Source: an uncultured Pseudomonadota bacterium (GTDB lineage: Bacteria; Myxococcota_A; Polyangia; HGW-17). Taken from it: a stretch of 19,238 nucleotides of DNA. Shown one piece after another: positions 1-9,169 of this stretch. The notes under the pieces were generated by a model. That model did not search any database, was not told the origin of the DNA, and was given only the letters and a program-made list of their open reading frames with translations. How positions within the stretch are numbered: the stretch's first letter is position 1; every line of letters starts with the position of its first letter. The position numbers and the translations under genes were made by a program. The stretch covers positions 1 through 19,238 of the forward strand of contig CALKWH010000257.1 in assembly GCA_938004375.1 (NCBI GenBank), written 5' to 3'.

Positions 1-45
1 GATCGTATTCGGTGACTGGAGTTCAGACGTGTGCTCTTCCGATCT
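1..45 (+). other. Illumina index adapter (library artefact)
   Basis: Bases 12-45 match the Illumina TruSeq read-2 adapter, beginning GTGACTGGAGTTC and ending in GCTCTTCCGATCT. Bases 4-11 (CGTATTCG) sit where the 8-base sample index lies, and bases 1-3 (GAT) match the end of the P7 arm. This is synthetic DNA, not genome. It creates false reading frames, including one that adds a spurious CSSDL peptide to the front of EF-G. Genome sequence starts at about 46. Confidence 0.97.
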
Positions 46-1750
46 GGCGGACAAGTACGAGGTCCCCCGCATCGCGTTCATCAACAAGATGGACCGCACG
101 GGCGCGGACTTCGACTATGCCGTCAACACCATGCGCCACCGCCTGGGCGCCAACCCCGTGGCGATCCACGTGCCCATCGGCTCTGCCCAGGACTTCCTGG
201 GCGTCGTGGACGTGATCGCCCGGCGCGCCTACATCTGGGACAACGACACCCTGGGCGCGGCCTTCACCGTGGTCGAAGTCCCCGAGGCGCTTCGCGAGAT
301 CGTCGAGCGCCGCCGCCTCGAGATCGTGGACACCCTCTCCGACGTGGACGAGGAGTTCCTTGCCCTGGCCCTCGAGGAAGAGGACCTGCCCGAGGCGAGC
401 CTGCGCGAGGCCCTGCGCCGCGCCACCTGGAACCGTCAGGTCACGCCCGTGCTCTGCGGCAGCGCCTTCAAGAACAAGGGCGTCCAACTCCTGCTCGACG
501 CCGTGCTCGAGTATCTGCCCAGCCCGGGTGATCGCGGTCTGGTGCCCGGCACCACGCCCGAAGGCGAACCCGCCACCCGCGAGCCCGCCGACGAGGCGCC
601 GCTGTCCGCCCTGGCCTTCAAGATCATGACCGACCCGTACGTGGGCCAGCTCACGTTCGTGCGCGTCTACTCGGGCATCCTGCGCACCGGCGAGACCGTC
701 TTCAACGCCACCCGCGGGAAGAACGAGCGCATCGGCCGCCTGCTTCGCATCCACGCCAACAAGCGGGACGAGGTCCAGGCCATCGTGGCCGGCAACATCG
801 GCGCCGTGGTGGGCCTGCGCCAGGCCGCCACCGGGGACACCCTCTGCGACGGCAAGGACCCCATCCTGCTCGAGTCCGTGGACATCCCCGAGACGGTGAT
901 CTCCGTGGCCGTCGAGCCCAAGACCCAGGCCGACACCGAGAAGATGGGGATCGCGCTGGGCAAGCTCGCCATGGAGGACCCCACCTTCCGCGTGCACACC
1001 GACACCGAGACCGGCCAGACGATCCTCTCAGGCATGGGCGAGCTCCATCTCGAGATCATCATCGACCGCATGGTGCGCGAGTTCAACGTCGAGGCCGTGG
1101 TGGGCCGCCCCCAGGTGAGCTACCGCGAGACCATCGCCAAGGGCTCCAACGGCGAGGGCCGCTTCGTGCGTCAGACCGGCGGCCGCGGCCAGTTCGGCCA
1201 CGCCATCATCCGCCTCGAGCCCGGCGAGAAGGGCTCGGGCTACGTGTTCGAGAACAAGACCGTCGGCGGCGTGATCCCCAAGGAGTACATCTCCTCGGTG
1301 GACAAGGGCATCAAGGAGGCGCTGACCCGAGGCATCCTGGCCGGCTATCCCGTCGTCGACGTGGTGGCCACGCTGCTCGACGGCTCGTACCACGAGGTTG
1401 ACTCCTCTGACATGGCGTTCCAGATCGCCGGGTCCATGGCGTTCCAGGACGCCGCGGCCAAGGGAGATCCGATCCTCCTCGAGCCTATCATGGACGTCGA
1501 GGTGGTCACCCCCGAGGATTACATGGGTGACGTGCTCGGAGATATCCATACGCGGCGAGGGAAAATCGGTGGTATGGAGAACCGCCCGGGGGTGCAGGTG
1601 ATTCGATCACAAATCCCCTTGGCAACGATGTTCGGTTATGCTACACAGCTACGGTCGCTTTCCCAGGGTCGCGCGACGTACACGATGCAGTTCGCGCATT
1701 ATGCGCCGGCACCCGCGAAGACCACCGAGGAAGTCTTGAAGAGAGTTTGA
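46..1750 (+). CDS. fusA: Elongation factor G (EF-G), 5' truncated by contig end
   Basis: EF-G is the GTPase that drives tRNA and mRNA translocation on the ribosome after peptide bond formation. About 567 residues remain of a protein usually near 700. The missing N-terminal part holds the P-loop, switch I and DTPGH. The G4 motif NKMD is at bases 83-94, and the G5 region CGSAF follows near 460. Domain II begins with [12 protein letters not shown], domain IV has GGRGQFGHA, and domain V ends with [14 protein letters not shown] and [10 protein letters not shown]. The stop at 1748-1750 lies 36 bases before rpsJ, with no tuf between. Third-position GC is very high until about 1540, then drops clearly to the end, perhaps because the tail also holds a promoter. 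The break is due to the contig end, not a mutation. Confidence 0.97.
1619..1647 (+). promoter_or_regulatory. Candidate internal promoter in fusA 3' end, for the rpsJ operon
   Basis: TTGGCA (1619-1624, one mismatch to the -35 consensus) is followed after 17 bases by TACACA (1642-1647). A TG one base upstream (1639-1640) makes an extended -10. It lies in the stretch of fusA where codon choice becomes unusually AT-tolerant. Transcription would start near 1654, about 130 bases before rpsJ. This is inferred from motif and position only. Confidence 0.4.
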
Positions 1751-1751
1751 T

Positions 1752-1768
1752 CCGTCGGAAGCCGACGG
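1752..1768 (+). other. Perfect hairpin between fusA and rpsJ
   Basis: CCGTCGG (1752-1758) and CCGACGG (1762-1768) form a perfect 7-base-pair stem with a 3-base AAG loop. It starts two bases after the fusA stop and ends about 8 bases before the rpsJ Shine-Dalgarno (AAGGAG, 1776-1781). No T-run follows, so it does not look like an intrinsic terminator. An mRNA processing or stability element, or a translational control element for S10, is possible. Confidence 0.6.
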
Positions 1769-1786
1769 TGATTTGAAGGAGTAGTT

Positions 1787-2095
1787 ATGCAGATCGCGAG
1801 AATTCGAATCAAGTTGAAGGCGTACGATCACAAGTTGCTCGACCAGTCGGCCACCGAGATCGTCAACACGGCCAAGAACACGGGCGCCCGCGTCGCCGGC
1901 CCCGTCCCCCTGCCGACCAAGATCAACCGCTACTGCGTGCTGCGTTCCCCCCACGTCGACAAGAAGTCCCGTGAGGAATTCGAGATCCGCACCTACAAGC
2001 GCCTGATCGACATCCTGGACCCCACCCAGCAGACCGTGGACGCCCTGATGAAGCTGGACGTGGCCCCGGGGGTCAACGTGGAGATCCGCACCTGA
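1787..2095 (+). CDS. rpsJ: 30S ribosomal protein S10
   Basis: S10 is a head protein of the 30S subunit and, as NusE, a partner in transcription antitermination. The 102-residue length is normal (103 in E. coli). Diagnostic stretches are [16 protein letters not shown] near the N-terminus, [20 protein letters not shown] in the centre, and the C-terminal GVNVEIRT. The ATG has a good Shine-Dalgarno (AAGGAG). It would be the first gene of the S10 operon, directly after fusA without tuf. It is followed after 30 bases by rplD rather than the expected rplC. Confidence 0.98.
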   Translation: MQIARIRIKLKAYDHKLLDQSATEIVNTAKNTGARVAGPVPLPTKINRYCVLRSPHVDKKSREEFEIRTYKRLIDILDPTQQTVDALMKLDVAPGVNVEIRT

Positions 2096-2125
2096 TTAAT
2101 TGAGTGGCTCGAAGGAGATTGCAAC

Positions 2126-2758
2126 ATGCCTACGGTACCGGTTTTCAATCAGAATGGTCAGGAAGTGAGCTCCCTGTCGCTTCCGGACAGCATTTTTTCC
2201 CACGAGGTGAACCAGCACGCGATGTGGACCGTCGTGCGCGCCCAGTTGGCCGCCCGCCGCGCTGGCACCCATGAGACCAAGACCCGCCGCTACGTTTCCG
2301 GCGGCGGCAAGAAGCCCTTCAAGCAGAAGGGCACCGGCGGCGCCCGCCAGGGTTCCACGCGCGCCCCGAACCATGTCGGCGGCGGCAAGGCCCACACGCC
2401 CCATCCGCGCGACTACACGCACTCAGTGAACAAGAAGGTCCGTCGCCTGGCGCTGGTCTCCGCCCTGAGCCTGCGCGCCGGCGAGAAGAAGCTCGTGCTC
2501 GTCGACAGCCTGTCCCTCACCGGCATCAAGACCAAGACGGTGGCTCAGTTGGTCTCCCGCTTCGGCGCCCGCAAGGCCCTGCTGGTGGAGAGCCGCGAGA
2601 ACCGCAACCTCGTGCTGTCCGCCCGCAACCTGGCCACCTCCAAGTGGCTGGCCCCCGAGGGTCTGAACGTGTACGATCTGCTCAACCACGACACCCTGAT
2701 CATGCAGGCCTCCACGGCCAGCGCGCTCGCGGATCGTCTCTCCCGGACGGTGAGGTAA
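2126..2758 (+). CDS. rplD: 50S ribosomal protein L4
   Basis: L4 binds 23S rRNA early in 50S assembly and sends a long loop to the constriction of the peptide exit tunnel. In E. coli it also represses its own operon. At 210 residues it has normal length. The loop is recognisable from THETKTRRYVSGGGKKPFKQKGTG through the RQGS and GGGKAHTPHPRDY stretches, then NKKVRRLALVSALS. In the usual KGTGRARQGS motif the first Arg is Gly here (KGTGGARQGS). The ATG follows a GAAGGAGATT Shine-Dalgarno. L4 is placed directly after S10, with L3 missing from its normal position. Confidence 0.97.
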   Translation: MPTVPVFNQNGQEVSSLSLPDSIFSHEVNQHAMWTVVRAQLAARRAGTHETKTRRYVSGGGKKPFKQKGTGGARQGSTRAPNHVGGGKAHTPHPRDYTHSVNKKVRRLALVSALSLRAGEKKLVLVDSLSLTGIKTKTVAQLVSRFGARKALLVESRENRNLVLSARNLATSKWLAPEGLNVYDLLNHDTLIMQASTASALADRLSRTVR

Positions 2759-2761
2759 GCC

Positions 2762-3067
2762 ATGCAGTTCTCCGAAGACATCATCATCAAGCCGCTGATG
2801 ACCGAAAAGTGCATGAATCTCCAGGATCAGGAGCGGAAGTATTCCTTCCGCGTGGCCGAAGGCGCCAACAAGATCCAGATTCGCAAGGCCATCGAGGAAT
2901 TGTTCAAAGTGTCCGTCGAATCGGTGCACATTCAACGTTACATGGGCAAGTCCGTGATGCGCCGCGTCCGCCGCAGCCGCGTCATCGGCCGGAAACCCAA
3001 CTGGAAGAAGGCCATCGTCACCCTCAAGGAAGGGTTCGACATCGACTTCTTCAAAGACGTCATGTAG
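2762..3067 (+). CDS. rplW: 50S ribosomal protein L23
   Basis: L23 sits at the exit of the peptide tunnel and is the docking site for trigger factor and SRP. It has 101 residues, the usual size. The N-terminus IIIKPLMTEKCM matches the family signature (IxxPxxTEK). The middle YSFRVAEGANKIQIRKAIEELF and the VESVHIQRYMGK region are typical, followed by the basic loop RRSRVIGRKPNWKKAIVTL. The start is 3 bases after the rplD stop, so translation is probably coupled. The partial Shine-Dalgarno GAGGT overlaps the rplD end. Confidence 0.96.
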   Translation: MQFSEDIIIKPLMTEKCMNLQDQERKYSFRVAEGANKIQIRKAIEELFKVSVESVHIQRYMGKSVMRRVRRSRVIGRKPNWKKAIVTLKEGFDIDFFKDVM

Positions 3068-3079
3068 GCGAGGGATATC

Positions 3080-3916
<837 letters not shown>

Positions 3917-3933
3917 TCTGGAGAGAAGCAGTT

Positions 3934-4212
3934 ATGGCTCGTTCTGTTAAAAAAGGACCATTCATCGATTCCCATCTGGCGAAGAAGATCCAGGCTCAGC
4001 CCGCCGATGCCCATCACAAGGCGATTCAGACCTGGTCCCGCCGCTCCACCATCGTCCCCGAGATGATCGGGATGAACATCGCGGTGCACAACGGACGGAA
4101 GTTCATTCCGGTCTACATCACCGACGAGATGGTCGGCCACAAGCTGGGTGAGTTCGCGCCCACCCGCACCTTCCACGGCCACGCGGCCGACAAGAAGGCC
4201 AAGAAGAAGTAA
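3934..4212 (+). CDS. rpsS: 30S ribosomal protein S19
   Basis: S19 lies in the 30S head, complexed with S13 near the A-site tRNA. At 92 residues it is normal. Signatures are [32 protein letters not shown], the [25 protein letters not shown] block and a Lys-rich tail. Its stop codon is part of the next Shine-Dalgarno (TAAGGAG). The first 20 codons use more A/T third bases than the rest, a pattern shared by many genes here. Confidence 0.98.
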   Translation: MARSVKKGPFIDSHLAKKIQAQPADAHHKAIQTWSRRSTIVPEMIGMNIAVHNGRKFIPVYITDEMVGHKLGEFAPTRTFHGHAADKKAKKK

Positions 4213-4223
4213 GGAGACGTGCG

Positions 4224-4616
4224 ATGTCATTGAATCCAAAGAACACCGTCAAGAAGGTTCGCATCTCCGCGGATCGCAAAGAGTTTCCGCGCGCGCACCT
4301 CAGTTCGCTTCGCGTGGCTCCCCGCAAAATGATGATCCTGGCCGACATGATCCGCGGCAAAAAGGTCGAGGAGGCCATGTCCCTCCTGTCCTTCACGCCC
4401 AAGGCCGGCGCGAAGATCCTGCAGAAGCTGCTCATGAGCGCGGTCTTCAACGCCGAGCACCAGAACCATGAGGGCGAGGACCTGTTCGTGAAGACGATCT
4501 TCGTGGACTACGGCCCCATCATGAAGTGGCGCCGGCCCCGCGCGCGCGGCCGTGCGTTTCGCATCAACAAGCACACCAGTCACGTCACCGTGATCGTCTC
4601 CAGCTCGGGAAAGTAG
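4224..4616 (+). CDS. rplV: 50S ribosomal protein L22
   Basis: L22 is an early-binding 50S protein whose long beta-hairpin lines the exit tunnel together with L4. It has 130 residues, against about 110 in E. coli. The extra part is an N-terminal extension of about 20 residues ([20 protein letters not shown]) before the conserved [21 protein letters not shown]. The hairpin is clear as [20 protein letters not shown] and the end as [10 protein letters not shown]. The ATG follows the AAGGAG that overlaps the rpsS stop. An internal start is less likely because no second good start and Shine-Dalgarno pair is seen. Confidence 0.97.
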   Translation: MSLNPKNTVKKVRISADRKEFPRAHLSSLRVAPRKMMILADMIRGKKVEEAMSLLSFTPKAGAKILQKLLMSAVFNAEHQNHEGEDLFVKTIFVDYGPIMKWRRPRARGRAFRINKHTSHVTVIVSSSGK

Positions 4617-4626
4617 AGGAGGAACC

Positions 4627-5283
<657 letters not shown>

Positions 5284-5286
5284 CCC

Positions 5287-5703
5287 ATGTTAGCCCCAAA
5301 GAAAGTCAAACATCGCAAGGTACAGAAAGGCCGCATGAAGGGTCGCGCCAAGGGCGGCGATCGCGTGGCCTTCGGAGATTACGGTCTGCAGGCCGCCGAG
5401 TGCGGTTTCCTTTCCTCGCGCCACATCGAGGCGGGTCGTATCGCGATCACCCGCCACATCAAACGCGGCGGCCAGGTCTTCATCCGAATCTTCCCGCACA
5501 AGCCCCTGACCTCCAAGCCCGCCGAAACCCGCATGGGTAAGGGAAAGGGCATGCCGGAGGAGTGGGTGGCCGTGGTGAAGCCCGGTCACATCCTGTATGA
5601 GGTCATCGGAGTCGACGAGGAGAGCGCCCGCGAGGCGTTCCGCCTGGCGCATCACAAGCTGCCGATCGACACCCGTTTCGTGTCCAGGGAGATGGTCATA
5701 TGA
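5287..5703 (+). CDS. rplP: 50S ribosomal protein L16
   Basis: L16 contacts the A-site tRNA elbow region and helps complete the 50S peptidyl transferase side. It has 138 residues (136 in E. coli). Signatures are [19 protein letters not shown], then [24 protein letters not shown], and [19 protein letters not shown]. The Arg before MGKGKG is the position that is hydroxylated in some bacteria. Its stop overlaps the rpmC start by four bases (ATGA at 5700-5703), indicating translational coupling. Confidence 0.98.
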   Translation: MLAPKKVKHRKVQKGRMKGRAKGGDRVAFGDYGLQAAECGFLSSRHIEAGRIAITRHIKRGGQVFIRIFPHKPLTSKPAETRMGKGKGMPEEWVAVVKPGHILYEVIGVDEESAREAFRLAHHKLPIDTRFVSREMVI

Positions 5704-5927
5704 AAGATTCACCGTACGCCCCGAAACAGTTGCGTGAGCGCACCTCCGAGGAGCTCAAGGGGATGCTCGCCACGCTGAAGCATGAGATTTTTGAACTGCG
5801 CATTATGCACACGACGAGTCAGTTGAAGGACACGAACAAGATGCGCGCCACCCGGCAGAGCATCGCCCGCGTGCTGACCGAGATCAGCCGTCGCGCGGCT
5901 GCCAAGAGTGGAGGAAAAAATGGCTAA
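5700..5927 (+). CDS. rpmC: 50S ribosomal protein L29
   Basis: L29 is a small helical hairpin next to L23 at the exit tunnel, contributing to the trigger factor and SRP platform. It has 75 residues, slightly longer than the usual 63-67. The core [26 protein letters not shown] and the second helix [14 protein letters not shown] are recognisable. The start overlaps the rplP stop (ATGA), and the end overlaps the rpsQ start by eight bases, so three genes in a row are joined by overlaps. Confidence 0.95.
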   Translation: MKDSPYAPKQLRERTSEELKGMLATLKHEIFELRIMHTTSQLKDTNKMRATRQSIARVLTEISRRAAAKSGGKNG

Positions 5928-6192
5928 CGAACGTCACAAGAGAACGATGCTGGGAGTGGTCACCTCTTCCGGCAAGATGGACAAGACGGTGAAGGTGCGC
6001 GTGACGCGCCGGATGCTGCATCCCCTGTACAAGAAGTTCCTGACCCGGTACGCGGACTACCTGGCCCACGACGAGAAGAACGAGTACAAGGAAGGGGACA
6101 AGGTCGTCATCATCGAATCCCGGCCCCTGTCCAAACTGAAGCGCTGGCGTGTGCAGAAGCTCGTCGAGCGCAAAACCGTGGTGAATCTGTAG
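5920..6192 (+). CDS. rpsQ: 30S ribosomal protein S17
   Basis: S17 is a primary 16S rRNA-binding protein with an OB fold in the 30S body. It has 90 residues with the chosen ATG at 5920. GGAGG at 5910-5914 sits 5 bases upstream of it and decides the start; the in-frame GTG at 5908 overlaps this site and is not used. Signatures are [32 protein letters not shown], and the [20 protein letters not shown] block followed by LSKLKRW. The beginning overlaps the end of rpmC. Confidence 0.97.
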   Translation: MANERHKRTMLGVVTSSGKMDKTVKVRVTRRMLHPLYKKFLTRYADYLAHDEKNEYKEGDKVVIIESRPLSKLKRWRVQKLVERKTVVNL

Positions 6193-6208
6193 GGAGCGAG
6201 GTGTTTCG

Positions 6209-6577
6209 ATGATCCAGATGCAAACCATCCTCGAAGTGGCCGACAACTCCGGCGCCAAGAAGGTCATGTGCGTCAAGGTGTTGGGCGGTTCCAAGCGCGA
6301 AGTCGCCTCGATCGGTGACGTGATCGTGGTCTCCGTGAAGGAGAGCATTCCCACAGCCAAGGTCAAGAAGGGCGACGTCCTCAAGGCCGTCATCGTCCGC
6401 ACCTCCAAGGAGATCGTGCGCCGTGACGGGTCATACATCAAATTCGACAACAACGCGGCGGTGCTGTTGAACGCGGCGATGGAGCCCATCGGCACCCGCA
6501 TCTTCGGACCCGTCGCCCGTGAGCTGCGGGCTAAGAAATTCATGAAGATCGTGTCCCTCGCCCCGGAGGTCATCTAA
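6209..6577 (+). CDS. rplN: 50S ribosomal protein L14
   Basis: L14 is at the subunit interface, contacting 16S rRNA (bridge B5/B8), and is the binding site of the silencing factor RsfS in many bacteria. Its 122 residues are exactly typical. It is among the most conserved proteins here: [61 protein letters not shown] and [13 protein letters not shown]. It overlaps the next gene by one base (TAATG). Confidence 0.99.
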   Translation: MIQMQTILEVADNSGAKKVMCVKVLGGSKREVASIGDVIVVSVKESIPTAKVKKGDVLKAVIVRTSKEIVRRDGSYIKFDNNAAVLLNAAMEPIGTRIFGPVARELRAKKFMKIVSLAPEVI

Positions 6578-6948
6578 TGTTAGCGCGTATTCGTAAAGGC
6601 GATCTGGTCAAAGTGATCTCGGGCAAGTACAAGGGCAAGACCGGCCGTGTGCTGCGCCTGGTGGACAAGGGTGAGCGCGTCATCGTCGAGGGCGTGAACC
6701 TGGTGAAGGTGAACAAGAAGGCCACCGACGCCAACAGCAAGGGCACCCAGGAGACGCGCGAAGCTTCCATCGCCATCTCCAACGTGCAGCCGGTGGATCC
6801 GTCCACGGCCTCCCATGTCGGCTCGAAGGATGAGAAGAAACTGGTCAGGGGCGTGCGCGTGGGAGTGAAGGTCCTCCCGGACGGCCGGAAGGTCCGCGAA
6901 GCGCGCGGGTCCAAGTCGAAGGGCGAAATCATCGAGAACGCCAAGTAA
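6577..6948 (+). CDS. rplX: 50S ribosomal protein L24
   Basis: L24 is an initiator of 50S assembly and lies near the tunnel exit. At 123 residues it is about 20 longer than E. coli L24. The KOW motif occupies about residues 5-30 (IRKGDLVKVISGKYKGKTGR), followed by VIVEGVNLVKVNKK and EASIAISNVQPVDP. The extra length is a Lys-rich insert and tail after residue 80, around the GVKVLPDGRKVR strand. The Shine-Dalgarno GGAGG lies inside the end of rplN and the start overlaps its stop. Confidence 0.96.
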   Translation: MLARIRKGDLVKVISGKYKGKTGRVLRLVDKGERVIVEGVNLVKVNKKATDANSKGTQETREASIAISNVQPVDPSTASHVGSKDEKKLVRGVRVGVKVLPDGRKVREARGSKSKGEIIENAK

Positions 6949-6963
6949 GGGTGGAGAACTATG

Positions 6964-7590
6964 ATGGCAAAACAGGATTCGAACAAGAAAGCGGATGCGG
7001 CGAAGAGCAAGGGCAAGCCGAAGTTCCAGGAGCGGATCGTCCGCAAGGAGCCCCCGCGCCTGCTGAAGGCATACAATGAATCGATCACCAAGAAGATGGT
7101 CGAGGAGTTCCAATACAAGAACGTGATGGAGATCCCCAAGATCACGAAGATCGTCATCAACGTCGGTCTGGGCGAGGCGATCCAGAATCCGAAGATGCTC
7201 GACAGCGTGGTCGATGAGCTCCAGCTCATCTCCGGTCGCAAGGTGGTCGTCACGAAGGCGAAGCAGTCCATCGCGAACTACAAACTGCGCGCCGGCATGA
7301 AGATCGGCTGCATGGTGACCCTGCGCCGTGAGCAGATGTACGAATTCCTGGATCGCCTGATCAACTTTGCACTCCCCCGCACCCGCGACTTCAAGGGCGT
7401 GTCGTCCAAGGGCTTCGATGGGCGCGGGAACTACTCGCTGGGCGTCCGCGAGCAGATCATCTTCCCGGAAATCAGTTACGACAAGATCGAAAAAATCCGC
7501 GGTATGAACATCACGATCGTGACCACTGCGAAGTCGGATGACCATGCCCGTGCTTTGTTGCGGCACTTCGGTATGCCGTTCAGGAAGTAA
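6964..7590 (+). CDS. rplE: 50S ribosomal protein L5, with basic N-terminal extension
   Basis: L5 belongs to the central protuberance; it binds 5S rRNA and touches the P-site tRNA. The protein has 208 residues against about 179 in E. coli. The added part is a Lys-rich, probably disordered N-terminal stretch of about 30 residues before [15 protein letters not shown]. The core is standard: [66 protein letters not shown] and TTAKSD, ending in MPFRK. Two ATGs stand side by side (6961 and 6964); GGAG at 6953-6956 is better spaced for the second. Confidence 0.96.
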   Translation: MAKQDSNKKADAAKSKGKPKFQERIVRKEPPRLLKAYNESITKKMVEEFQYKNVMEIPKITKIVINVGLGEAIQNPKMLDSVVDELQLISGRKVVVTKAKQSIANYKLRAGMKIGCMVTLRREQMYEFLDRLINFALPRTRDFKGVSSKGFDGRGNYSLGVREQIIFPEISYDKIEKIRGMNITIVTTAKSDDHARALLRHFGMPFRK

Positions 7591-7601
7591 GGAGGATTCG
7601 C

Positions 7602-7781
7602 GTGGCTCGTCTTTGTAAAATGCTCGATCAGAAAGAAAAGTTTGCGATTCGTCACCGCAACCGCTGTCCGCATTGTGGTCGTTCCCGCGCGTACATGCGC
7701 AAGTTCGATATGTGCCGGCTTTGTTTCCGGAAACTGGCCTTAGAAGGCATGATTCCTGGCGTTATCAAGGCCAGCTGGTAG
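7602..7781 (+). CDS. rpsN: 30S ribosomal protein S14, zinc-binding type
   Basis: S14 is in the 30S head next to S3 and S10. This is the short 59-residue zinc form. Two CxxC pairs are at Cys22/Cys25 and Cys38/Cys41, within [20 protein letters not shown]. The end PGVIKASW is the family terminus. The start is GTG at 7602, placed by GGAGG overlapping the rplE stop (TAAGGAGG). Codon use is noticeably richer in A/T third bases than its neighbours (for example TGT rather than TGC for most Cys). It is probably controlled only as part of the operon. Confidence 0.97.
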   Translation: MARLCKMLDQKEKFAIRHRNRCPHCGRSRAYMRKFDMCRLCFRKLALEGMIPGVIKASW

Positions 7782-7795
7782 GGAGAGTAACAGCA

Positions 7796-8194
7796 ATGTC
7801 CATGACAGATCCTATTGCAGATTTCTTGACCCGTATCCGCAACGGCATCCAAGCCAGGAAAACTTCGGTGGCCATGCCGTCCTCCCGCTTGAAGTGCTCG
7901 CTGGCCGAGGTCTTCAAGAAGGAAGGCTTCATTGCCGACTACCGGGAAGAGTCGCTCGGAAAACTCAGCAACCTCGTCATCGACCTGAAGTATGACGAGA
8001 ACAACCAGCCAGCCATCGAGGGGCTCCAGCGCATGTCCCGTCCGGGCCAGCGGGTGTACGTGGGCAAGGATGAGATGCCCAAGGTGCGCTCCGGCCTCGG
8101 CGTGGCCATCGTCACCACGAGCCGTGGCGTCATGACGGATTCACAGGCCCGCAAGATGAACATCGGCGGCGAAGTGATCTGCACGGTCTGGTAA
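7796..8194 (+). CDS. rpsH: 30S ribosomal protein S8
   Basis: S8 binds the central domain of 16S rRNA and in E. coli is the translational repressor of the spc operon. It has 132 residues from the ATG at 7796, chosen because GGGAGA lies nine bases upstream and the conserved N-terminus [15 protein letters not shown] follows at once. Other landmarks are [17 protein letters not shown] and the C-terminal [24 protein letters not shown] region. The reading frame is open further upstream but runs through rpsN in another frame, which is not coding. Confidence 0.97.
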   Translation: MSMTDPIADFLTRIRNGIQARKTSVAMPSSRLKCSLAEVFKKEGFIADYREESLGKLSNLVIDLKYDENNQPAIEGLQRMSRPGQRVYVGKDEMPKVRSGLGVAIVTTSRGVMTDSQARKMNIGGEVICTVW

Positions 8195-8210
8195 GGGGAG
8201 GAGGAACGCC

Positions 8211-8750
8211 ATGTCTCGTATCGGCAAATTGCCCATCAACATCCCCTCTGGGGTCCAAATCACCGTGAGCGGCGCCCGCGTCGAGGTGAAAGGCAAGCTG
8301 GGAACCCTCTCTTCCGAGGTCCCCGCCGGCATCACCATCGAGAAGGAGAACAACCAGCTCCTCGTGAAGCGCGAGAAGGACGACCTCCAGATGCGCGCCA
8401 ACCACGGCCGTGTCCGCGCGATCCTCGCCAACCACGTCAAGGGCGTGAGCGAGGGCTTCTCGCGCACCCTGGACATCATCGGCGTCGGCTACCGCTGCGA
8501 GTTGAAGGGGAAGTACCTGGTGCTCTCGCTGGGCTACTCCCACCCCATCTACTTCGAGTTTCCGCAGGGCGTGACCGGTGAGGTGCAGGAGAAGGGTCTG
8601 CGCATCATGATCAAATCCCATGACAAGACTCTGCTGGGCGCGGTGGCCGCCGAAATCCGCGGCTTCCGTCCCCCCGAGCCCTACAAGGGCAAGGGCATTC
8701 GCTACACGAATGAAAAGGTCCAGCAGAAAGAAGGAAAAGCGAAAGGCTAA
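8211..8750 (+). CDS. rplF: 50S ribosomal protein L6
   Basis: L6 lies near the sarcin-ricin loop and the factor-binding site of the 50S subunit. It has 179 residues, normal for the family. It begins MSRIGKLPINIPSGVQITV and shows two related halves. The C-terminal signature RPPEPYKGKGIRYTNE is exact. The Shine-Dalgarno GGGGAGGAGGA upstream is very strong. The order rpsH-rplF-rplR is the normal one. Confidence 0.98.
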   Translation: MSRIGKLPINIPSGVQITVSGARVEVKGKLGTLSSEVPAGITIEKENNQLLVKREKDDLQMRANHGRVRAILANHVKGVSEGFSRTLDIIGVGYRCELKGKYLVLSLGYSHPIYFEFPQGVTGEVQEKGLRIMIKSHDKTLLGAVAAEIRGFRPPEPYKGKGIRYTNEKVQQKEGKAKG

Positions 8751-8762
8751 CAGGTGATCGTG

Positions 8763-9128
8763 ATGATTTCCAAGAAGAAGCTCAGCATGCGGCGCATCCG
8801 CCAGATTCGTGTGCGCAAGCACGTCCAGGGTCGTCCCGAGCGGCCCCGCCTCGCCGTGTTCCGCTCCAATGCCCACATGTACGTTCAGGTCATCGACGAC
8901 GTGACCGGCACCACCCTGGCTGCCGTGTCCACGCTGTCCCCGGACCTGCGCGACGCCATGAAGGGCATGAAGAAGAAGGAACAGGCCAAGAAGGTCGGCA
9001 TGAAGATCGCCGAGATCTGCAAAACCAAGAACATCGAGCTGGTCACCTTCGACCGTGCCGGTTACCTGTACCACGGTCGCGTGGCCGCGCTGGCCGACGG
9101 CGCCCGCGAGGGCGGTCTGAAATTTTAA
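8763..9128 (+). CDS. rplR: 50S ribosomal protein L18
   Basis: L18 binds 5S rRNA and, with L5, attaches it to the 50S subunit. It has 121 residues from the ATG at 8763. The sequence AGGTGATC (8752-8759) matches the anti-Shine-Dalgarno complement and places the start at this ATG; the GTG at 8754 lies within that site. Signatures are [21 protein letters not shown], the HMYVQVIDD strand, ending with [24 protein letters not shown]. Confidence 0.97.
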   Translation: MISKKKLSMRRIRQIRVRKHVQGRPERPRLAVFRSNAHMYVQVIDDVTGTTLAAVSTLSPDLRDAMKGMKKKEQAKKVGMKIAEICKTKNIELVTFDRAGYLYHGRVAALADGAREGGLKF

Positions 9129-9137
9129 TTGTTCCAT

Positions 9138-9155
9138 GGGGAGAGGATCCTCCCC
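9138..9155 (+). other. Hairpin in the rplR-rpsE gap
   Basis: GGGGAG (9138-9143) pairs with CTCCCC (9150-9155) around a 6-base AGGATC loop. It lies between the rplR stop and the rpsE Shine-Dalgarno (GAGGA, 9160-9164). There is no T-run. It could affect mRNA processing or initiation of rpsE; no function is shown. Confidence 0.4.
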
Positions 9156-9169
9156 TGACGAGGAATTGA

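Noticed and set aside
12..215. Small frame starting with TGVQTCALPI at the left end
   Set aside because: The start is adapter sequence; the rest is fusA in a wrong frame.
1752..1768. fusA-rpsJ hairpin as an intrinsic terminator
   Set aside because: No T-run follows the stem, and the rpsJ Shine-Dalgarno is directly downstream.
7673..7795. Upstream extension of rpsH by 41 codons
   Set aside because: It overlaps rpsN in another frame; the conserved S8 N-terminus and a Shine-Dalgarno fix the start at 7796.
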